This document shows positions 59,241-64,000 of a stretch of 64,000 nucleotides of DNA, piece after piece; the first letter of the stretch is position 1, and each line of letters begins with the position of its first letter. Source of the stretch: Allosphingosinicella deserti (GTDB taxonomy: Bacteria > Pseudomonadota > Alphaproteobacteria > Sphingomonadales > Sphingomonadaceae); the NCBI RefSeq assembly GCF_003012735.1, contig NZ_PXYI01000008.1:185967-249966 (forward strand). The letters are read 5' to 3'. A program made the translations under genes and the position numbers. The notes under the pieces are model-generated. The model saw nothing but the letters and a program-made list of their open reading frames with translations, was not told the origin of the DNA and did no database searches.

Positions 59241-59824
59241 TCAACGGCCGGTGCCGCGACGCGCCCGGCCGGCGGCGGTGAGCAGCCGTGCGTGGGCGGT
59301 CAGCAGCTTCATCATGCCTTGCGCCTCGCGGAGGGTGATCTCGCCGGCGGCGACCGACGCGATCACGGCGGCGCCGGCCTTTGCCACATCGTCGGCCGAC
59401 TCGATCCTCGGCAGGTCGATCGCCAGCAACGGATCGTTCGGCTGCGGCAGCAGGCGGGAAAGGCCGGCGGTCCGGCCGGCGGAACTGGTCGAAGTGCCGC
59501 GAGGGATGGGCCGCGGCATCATGCGCGCGCCCCGGCCCGCCGGGCGTCCTGAAATACAGGCGGAATACAGGCGCCCTGGTGCGGCGGGAGGCGGGAGGCG
59601 CTTGCCGAGAGATCGCGGAGGATTGGGTTTCGTCGCGTTGGCGTAGCAAAGGCTGCGACCGATCTCAGGGCAGGCCCTTCGACTCGGCCCAGTACAGGCC
59701 CTTCGGCAGCACTCAGGAGAGCCCCGACATCGGCAAGCGGGTCTTGGCGGTGGTGCCGTGAGCCCGGGGGCGCCTGCGGGCGCGGAGTGTCGCTTTTGGT
59801 GGCAAGAACAGGCGAAATACAGGG
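59161..59824. repeat. Three dispersed copies of a 17-base repeat
   Basis: ACAGGCGNAATACAGG(G/C) occurs at 59161-59177, 59556-59572 and 59808-59824. Copies differ at the N and last base. On the minus strand (gene direction) copies follow the ends of the DUF5681-like modules, so they look like part of the duplicated unit. Confidence 0.7.
59241..59522 (-). CDS. Small protein, partial copy of the DUF5681 C-terminal module
   Basis: A 93-residue frame starting at ATG 59522, overlapping the previous gene's stop by ATGA. Residues 45-85 (ADDVAKAGAAVIASVAAGE, then LREAQGMMKLL) closely match the second half of the DUF5681 protein encoded just upstream, but the N-terminal GRSGNPAGRPRG part is missing. 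No ribosome site. It is either a truncated tandem copy or a coupled small protein; I lean to a degenerate copy. Confidence 0.5.
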   Translation of the reverse strand: MMPRPIPRGTSTSSAGRTAGLSRLLPQPNDPLLAIDLPRIESADDVAKAGAAVIASVAAGEITLREAQGMMKLLTAHARLLTAAGRARRGTGR

Positions 59825-60331
59825 ATCCGCCGCCGGCGCGGCTGGGGCGGGAGGCGCGGTGCGGTACGTCGTGCGGCCCGCAGCAGGTTTCGACGCGGAC
59901 GCGTCTGCTCCGGGTGCGCTGCTGCGCCGTTCGTCGGCCTGAACGAATGTCAGTTGGCGGGCGAGCAGCTTCATCACATGCTGCGCTTCGATCGGCGTGA
60001 CCTCGCCGGCGGCCACCGCCGCGATCAGCGCGGATCCGGCGTGTGCCACGTCTGCCGCCGAGGCAATGTCGGGCAGGTCGATGTCGACCGGTACGTCCTT
60101 CGCGGGCGGCATCAGCCGGGTGAAGCAGGCGCGCAAGGCGGGCCATTCTCCGGCGAGGGCACGATCGACCACGGCGCGCACGATCGCGTTATCCTCGCCG
60201 TCGTCCAGCATCTCCCGCAGCCGCGACGCCTTGTTGCGCGCGCCGCGCGGCCGCCCGGCGGGATTTCCGCTGCGGCCGGGAAGGAACTGACCGGTGGTGG
60301 CGCGGGCAGACGCGGTGGCGGGATCCGGCAT
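59519..60331 (-). CDS. DUF5681-domain protein
   Basis: Begins at ATG 60331 with GAGGAG upstream. The N-terminus TGQFLPGRSGNPAGRPRG is the DUF5681 signature (also seen in phage-like and accessory genes), followed by a helical module ending near residue 130 (ADVAHAGSALIAAVAAGE, IEAQHVMKLL). The last 130 residues up to the stop at 59519 are proline- and arginine-rich and contain two of the 17-base repeats; this part may not be genuine coding sequence. Function unknown. Confidence 0.7.
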   Translation of the reverse strand: MPDPATASARATTGQFLPGRSGNPAGRPRGARNKASRLREMLDDGEDNAIVRAVVDRALAGEWPALRACFTRLMPPAKDVPVDIDLPDIASAADVAHAGSALIAAVAAGEVTPIEAQHVMKLLARQLTFVQADERRSSAPGADASASKPAAGRTTYRTAPPAPAAPAADPCISPVLATKSDTPRPQAPPGSRHHRQDPLADVGALLSAAEGPVLGRVEGPALRSVAAFATPTRRNPILRDLSASASRLPPHQGACIPPVFQDARRAGARA

Positions 60332-60740
60332 GGTGATCTCCTCGAGCGAAAGGGGCAGCTGGGGACGTTCGCCCTCAACGCTTATGTTCCTTATCTGTTC
60401 TGTACGCGGAAATGCTTTCGGCATCAAGTGAAATGTTGCGACTATCGCATGACTGTTCCTCGTCGGGGTCGCTGCTGGTGGTGGTCGCCTGCGTTCTTGT
60501 TCGGAGGAGACGGCAGCCCTGCGGGGCTCTTACACGCGAAGGACGCCCTTCGGCGGAGCTCCGGGCAGGCTATGGTCGAACGGACGGGCGGATCGCAGTG
60601 CCTTTCCAGGCGCTCTTCGTCTCCGCGCTCTGTGTAAACTTGTCAGAGATCTGCTGACTCGGAGGGGCGTAGCAAGGGTGCGATGCATAACGCCGTTCCT
60701 GTGTATTGACGTTGTGGGTACAAACGATCATCTTCTGCAC
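60332..60740. other. Intergenic stretch with toxin-antitoxin promoter
   Basis: About 409 bases between divergent units. It is less GC-rich than its surroundings around 60380-60450. TTGACG at 60706-60711 is a likely -35 element for the antitoxin gene, followed by TTGT-GGGT-ACAA (60712-60723), a short inverted repeat that could be the autoregulatory site. No gene seen. Confidence 0.45.
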
Positions 60741-61076
60741 ATGACGAGGGCACGGCTGAATTCCGATCCTGCTGACGGCAAGGATGCCATTTTCGAGCGC
60801 CGTAACACCGGCGAGCCCAGGGCCAGCATCAACTTGCGCATCGAAACGCAAACCCGCCAGCTGATCGACGAGGCGGCCGCCTTGCTCGGCAAGACCCGCA
60901 CCGAATTCATGGTCGACACTGCCCGCACGCGCGCGGTTGACGTGCTGCTGGACCAGCGGCTGTTCGCGGTCGATGCCGGGCGCTACGACGCTTTCGTCGA
61001 CCTGCTCGACAATCCTCCGGCGCCCGGGCCGAAACTGCGCGCCTTGCTCCGGCGTAAACCGACCTGGCAGGCCTGA
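60741..61076 (+). CDS. DUF1778 (TacA-type) antitoxin
   Basis: A 111-residue protein with an N-terminal ribbon-helix-helix segment (ASINLRIETQTRQLIDEAAALLG) and the DUF1778 continuation RTEFMVDTARTRAVDVLLDQ. A C-terminal tail (about 85-111) would wrap the toxin. TacA antitoxins bind DNA and neutralise the GNAT toxin. ATG 60741 chosen; an in-frame upstream start would add 21 unlikely residues. Toxin gene follows after 12 bases. Confidence 0.9.
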   Translation: MTRARLNSDPADGKDAIFERRNTGEPRASINLRIETQTRQLIDEAAALLGKTRTEFMVDTARTRAVDVLLDQRLFAVDAGRYDAFVDLLDNPPAPGPKLRALLRRKPTWQA

Positions 61077-61088
61077 GCGCGGTTCGCC

Positions 61089-61583
61089 ATGCATCTGTCG
61101 GCACCGGTTGCGCTTGCTGCAGATCACGATCTCGAAGCCTTCGATTGCGGCGCGCTGGCGCTCGACGCCTGGCTGAAGCAGCGCGCGCGCAAGAATGAGA
61201 GCCGTTTTTCCCGAACCTACGTGGTGTGCGACGGCGACCGTGTCGTCGCCTACTTCTCCGTCTCGGCGGGGGCGGTCGAACGTGCGGCGACGCCCGGCGG
61301 CCTGCGGCGCAATGCACCCGACACCGTGCCCGTTTCGATCATCGGCCGGCTTGCCGTGGACCGGGGCTATGCCGGGCAGGGGCTCGGCGCCGATATGCTC
61401 TCGGACGCCCTGCGCCGGATCGCGGCCGCGTCGCAGACGATCGGCATCGCTGCCGTGATGGTTCAGGCCAAGGACGAAAGGGCGAAGCTCTTTTATCTCG
61501 CCTGCGCCGAGTTCCAGGCGTTTCCAGGCGACAGCCGGACGCTCTTTCTTCCGATCGAGACGGTGACGGCGGCCTTCGGCTGA
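61089..61583 (+). CDS. GNAT-family (TacT-type) toxin
   Basis: A 164-residue acetyltransferase. DHDLEAFDCGALALDAWL is the usual opening, RLAVDRGYAGQGLGADML is the acetyl-CoA pyrophosphate loop, and ERAKLFYLACAEFQAFP includes the conserved tyrosine. TacT enzymes acetylate the amino group of aminoacyl-tRNA and block translation. The gene is intact, so the pair is probably functional. Confidence 0.9.
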   Translation: MHLSAPVALAADHDLEAFDCGALALDAWLKQRARKNESRFSRTYVVCDGDRVVAYFSVSAGAVERAATPGGLRRNAPDTVPVSIIGRLAVDRGYAGQGLGADMLSDALRRIAAASQTIGIAAVMVQAKDERAKLFYLACAEFQAFPGDSRTLFLPIETVTAAFG

Positions 61584-61717
61584 ACAGGCCGCACACTTGC
61601 CTGGGACAAAGACGTTCGCCGGAGACCAGCCCGCCACTTCCGGCATTTGGCGCCCGGTGCGTGCGGCCTTCGCGTTCGAGGAGCGTGTCGCCGTTCCTTG
61701 AACGCCACCGACCCGGA

Positions 61718-62017
61718 CTAAAGCGCGCGGGGTTCTCCGACCTCGTAGACGCGGAGGTCACGATCGCCGATCCCGAGCGCGGCCCAGGTGGCACGCCATT
61801 CGGCGAGATGCGGCGCTGCGCAGTGGCGGTCGAGTGCGCCCCGATCCACCCAAAGCTCCTTCACGTGGATCAGGCCGGGATCGAACACGTCCTCGGCATA
61901 GCCATATTCGACGCAGCCTTCCTCGGCCCGGCTGGCCTCGGCCATGCGTTTCATGACCGGCCGGGCCGCGGCGAGATTCCGGGCGGGCAGGCGGATGGTT
62001 CCGACGACGAGCAACAC
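61718..62017 (-). CDS. Antibiotic-biosynthesis-monooxygenase-domain protein
   Basis: A 99-residue ABM / YgiN-like protein. VVGTIRLPARNL opens the ferredoxin-like fold, MAEASRAEEGCVEYGYAEDV is the conserved helix and strand, then HVKELWVDRGALDRHC. Family members are cofactor-free quinol monooxygenases or small dimeric enzymes; activity here is unknown. GTG 62017 gives the usual length; the frame is open upstream but is not needed. No ribosome site stands out. Confidence 0.8.
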   Translation of the reverse strand: MLLVVGTIRLPARNLAAARPVMKRMAEASRAEEGCVEYGYAEDVFDPGLIHVKELWVDRGALDRHCAAPHLAEWRATWAALGIGDRDLRVYEVGEPRAL

Positions 62018-62132
62018 GCGGCGAGCGTAAAGCGCTTTGGGCGCGAGCGGAAGCGTCTTGCGGGGCGGAGGCACGCCTTCGCCGACCGATCTCGCATGCA
62101 CCGCTTCGAAGTTTAATCCCGTCCACAAAGGG

Positions 62133-62286
62133 CTCGAGTCGTCCGGACGACGGACTCGCCATCTCCGCGTTTAGCCTATCGACACCGCGAGCCGAATTGT
62201 CTCCTTCGGACTTCCGCAGCGGCTGGCGGCGACTCAATCATGTGCACTGTCACCGGAACTGAATCATGTGCACTGTCACCGGAACT
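62133..62286. repeat. Repeat block, left copy, with 26-base tandem end
   Basis: 62133-62260 aligns without gaps to 63675-63802 (128 bases each), with scattered substitutions. Its right end, AATCATGTGCACTGTCACCG plus GAACT at 62236-62260, is repeated with a 26-base period at 62262-62286. The two blocks flank the exonuclease-BRCT gene. It may be a remnant or terminus of a mobile element; no transposase gene is visible. Confidence 0.75.
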
Positions 62287-62446
62287 GTCCGGAACTCTAC
62301 GCGCGCTTGCAGCATCCGGCGGATCGCCCCGCACGGCTTCAGGGACCAACGGGTCCCTGCCGCCGCGAGATCTCGGTCGGCAGCCAGCGAGTGTCCGCGC
62401 TCGAAACGCGCTAGGAGTGACGCGCAAAGGCCGCTATGATCGCGTT

Positions 62447-63340
62447 ATGTTCCACCCGATTTCCCCAGAGCAGGACCTGCCAGTCGTGGCCGGCGAGCAG
62501 TTCGAGACGGACAATGCGCCCGATTTCGTGTCGGTCGATGTCGAAACAGCATGCGGCCGGGTCAGCAGCATCTGCCAGATCGGAATCGTGGGTTTCCGAG
62601 GCGGAGACATCACCTTCGAGTATGAAACGCTGATCGACCCGCGCGACTATTTCAGCCGCTTCAACACGCGCATCCACGGCATCTCTGCCGACCATGTCGC
62701 TGGCAAGCCGTGCTTCGGCGATCTCCACGGGGTCATCGACGGGCATCTGGCAGGCCGCGTCACGGTTGCCCATTCCTATTTCGACAAGGGCGCACTTGCC
62801 GCAGCATGCCGAGTCCATGATCGCGCGCTAATCGAGGCGACTTGGCTCGACAGCGTGCGCGTCGCCAAGCGCGCTTGGCCGAACCTTGGCAGTCACCGGC
62901 TCAACGTTGTTTCCAAGCATCTCGGCATTCGCCTCAACCATCATGATGCGTTGAGCGACGCCCGCGCAGCTGGGCTGATCGTACTGCGTGCCGTGGAGGA
63001 GACCGGTTTTCCGTTGGCCGCCTGGCTCGCCACCCCGAAGCGCGGCCGTGCCTCGCCCGCGCCAACACCGGCGTTGTCCGGACCGCTTGTCGGCCAGCGC
63101 GTCGCCATCCTCGGCGAGCCCCGGCATGGCGCACTCGCTCATCGCATCGCCGCGCAGGGTGGACGGGTCGTGGCAGCCGTGGGAAAAACCACGACTATGC
63201 TGGTGGTCGTCGCGGACGAGCCCTTCGGTTACGTCCGGTACGATGCCGAGTTCAGGAGAGCGCGCGAGCTGCAGGAAGCGGGCAGCGCCATCGAGATCGT
63301 GAGTGCCGCCGCGCTGGGCGACCGCCTTCCCGACATCTGA
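62447..63340 (+). CDS. DEDD exonuclease with C-terminal BRCT domain
   Basis: A 297-residue protein from ATG 62447. Residues about 25-190 form a DnaQ-like 3'-5' exonuclease: FVSVDVETACGRVSSICQIG (Exo I, D-x-E), HSYFDKGAL (Exo II), and HHDALSDARAAGLI (Exo III, H-x4-D). Residues about 215-297 form a BRCT-like domain (LVGQRVAILGEP, then GGRVVAAVGKTTTMLVVV). The combination occurs in accessory exonucleases related to DNA polymerase III epsilon. No ribosome site is obvious; frame extends upstream into the repeat block. It sits alone between two repeat blocks. Confidence 0.88.
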   Translation: MFHPISPEQDLPVVAGEQFETDNAPDFVSVDVETACGRVSSICQIGIVGFRGGDITFEYETLIDPRDYFSRFNTRIHGISADHVAGKPCFGDLHGVIDGHLAGRVTVAHSYFDKGALAAACRVHDRALIEATWLDSVRVAKRAWPNLGSHRLNVVSKHLGIRLNHHDALSDARAAGLIVLRAVEETGFPLAAWLATPKRGRASPAPTPALSGPLVGQRVAILGEPRHGALAHRIAAQGGRVVAAVGKTTTMLVVVADEPFGYVRYDAEFRRARELQEAGSAIEIVSAAALGDRLPDI

Positions 63341-63506
63341 AGGCAGCCAGCCAAGATGAAAAATTGGCCGGGGCCAAGTCTCTGCCCCGCCTCCGCAGGA
63401 AGGGGCCGGCGTGCCACAGAGCTGGACCGGATGGGAAGCTGGCTCAGCCTTGAGACGGTTAGCATCGGCGGGATTGTCCGGCCGTCCTGGCGCCAGGCCC
63501 CTACGG
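63341..63506. other. Gap between exonuclease gene and repeat array
   Basis: 166 bases with no gene. Contains GGCCGGGGCC and another short GC palindrome near 63370-63405. Confidence 0.4.
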
Positions 63507-64000
63507 CAGCAAGCGACCAACTACGGCCGTCCCGCGCGGGCCGCCGTTTGGCCAGGTTCGGCAGACGCTGCCGTTAAGCCGTCCCGAACCTGCTGGTCGG
63601 CTCAGCGCCACTTCTAGACGTTTGCGCAGGTTTGAAAGCGGTCGTTGAATTCACGCTGGTTGAAGAGCTCGCCGCTCGAGCCGTCCGGGCGACGGACTCG
63701 CCAATCCCGCGTGTAGACCATCGACACTGCGCGCCGCATTGTCTCCTTCGGGGTTCCGCAGCGGCTGGCGGCGATGCAATCATGTGCACTGTCACCGGAA
63801 CTCAGCAAGCGACCAACTACGGCCGTCCCGCGCGGGCCGCCGTTTGGCCAGGTTCGGCAGACGCTGCCGTTAAGCCGTCCCGAACCTGCTGGTCGGCTCA
63901 GCGCCACTTCTAGACGTTTGCGCAGGTTTGAAAGCGGTCGTTGAATTCACGCTGGTTGAAGAGCTCGCCGCTCGAGCCGTCCGGGCGACGGACTCGCCAA
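63507..64000. repeat. Tandem array of a 296-base unit (runs off the window)
   Basis: The unit 63507-63802 starts again at 63803. The 198 bases available of the second copy (63803-64000) look identical to 63507-63704. The last 128 bases of the unit are the right-hand copy of the block at 62133. Open frames exist on both strands, but the exact repetition argues against a normal gene. Array length is unknown because the window ends inside copy two. Confidence 0.9.

Noticed and set aside
59519..59900. Proline/arginine-rich tail of the DUF5681 frame as a functional domain
   Set aside because: It contains dispersed repeats and has no family resemblance; open frames in GC-rich DNA are expected by chance.
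63507..64000. Integron attC or CRISPR array
   Set aside because: The 296-base unit is far too long for CRISPR, has no spacers, and shows no R'/R'' core sites of attC.

Overview
The window is high-GC, densely coding DNA from what looks like an alphaproteobacterium, most likely of the Sphingomonadales. The signs are a bacteriophytochrome with its own haem oxygenase, HWE-type histidine kinases, a HIG1-type twin-transmembrane protein, DUF3617, DUF6683 and DUF5681 proteins, a phasin with a class I PHA synthase, and an EcfG-like stress promoter. The assignment rests on remembered family traits, not on a search. I see no tRNA, rRNA or CRISPR.

Layout. 1-14.7 kb holds unlinked housekeeping and envelope genes: cupin, HIG1, PhoX-like phosphatase, VOC proteins, metallophosphoesterase, SDR, uvrB, a DUF3617 / PLP enzyme / DUF3617 / VOC run, an MBL hydrolase, a GlsB-type protein and a SIMPL protein. 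14.9-19.5 kb is a tryptophan operon, trpL-trpD-trpCF-trpB-trpA, with a leader peptide and attenuator; trpE and trpG are absent. 20-25.7 kb has an RND adaptor and pump plus a DUF445 protein. 26-32 kb has murA, clpS, a phasin, phaC and glpX. 32.3-34.7 kb has a GST / ArsR / SRPBCC operon whose last gene is frameshifted, and a DUF6683 protein.

35-40.7 kb is an arginine cluster, argC-argJ-argB-argF-argR followed by argG, with a palindromic ARG-box-like operator in front of argC. 40.7-49.3 kb has mntP, an L,D-transpeptidase, a RoxA-like di-haem c protein paired with a cytochrome P450, a TonB-dependent receptor and a DEAD-box helicase. 49.6-58.9 kb is a sensing region: a multi-PAS HWE kinase, bphP-bphO, and a DUF4173 protein with an OmpR/HK two-component pair. 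59-64 kb is an accessory region: DUF5681 modules with short repeats, a TacA/TacT-like toxin-antitoxin pair, an ABM protein, an exonuclease-BRCT gene between repeat blocks, and the start of a tandem array of 296-bp units that runs off the window.

The two biosynthetic operons are the main surprise. The trp genes look enteric-like (TrpC-TrpF fusion, attenuator, TrpB/TrpA sequence style). The arg genes look actinobacterial-like in order and type (long ArgC, ArgJ, SARTR-type OTCase, ArgR). Each carries its own regulatory device, as expected if it moved as a self-regulated unit. Phylogenies are needed to confirm this.
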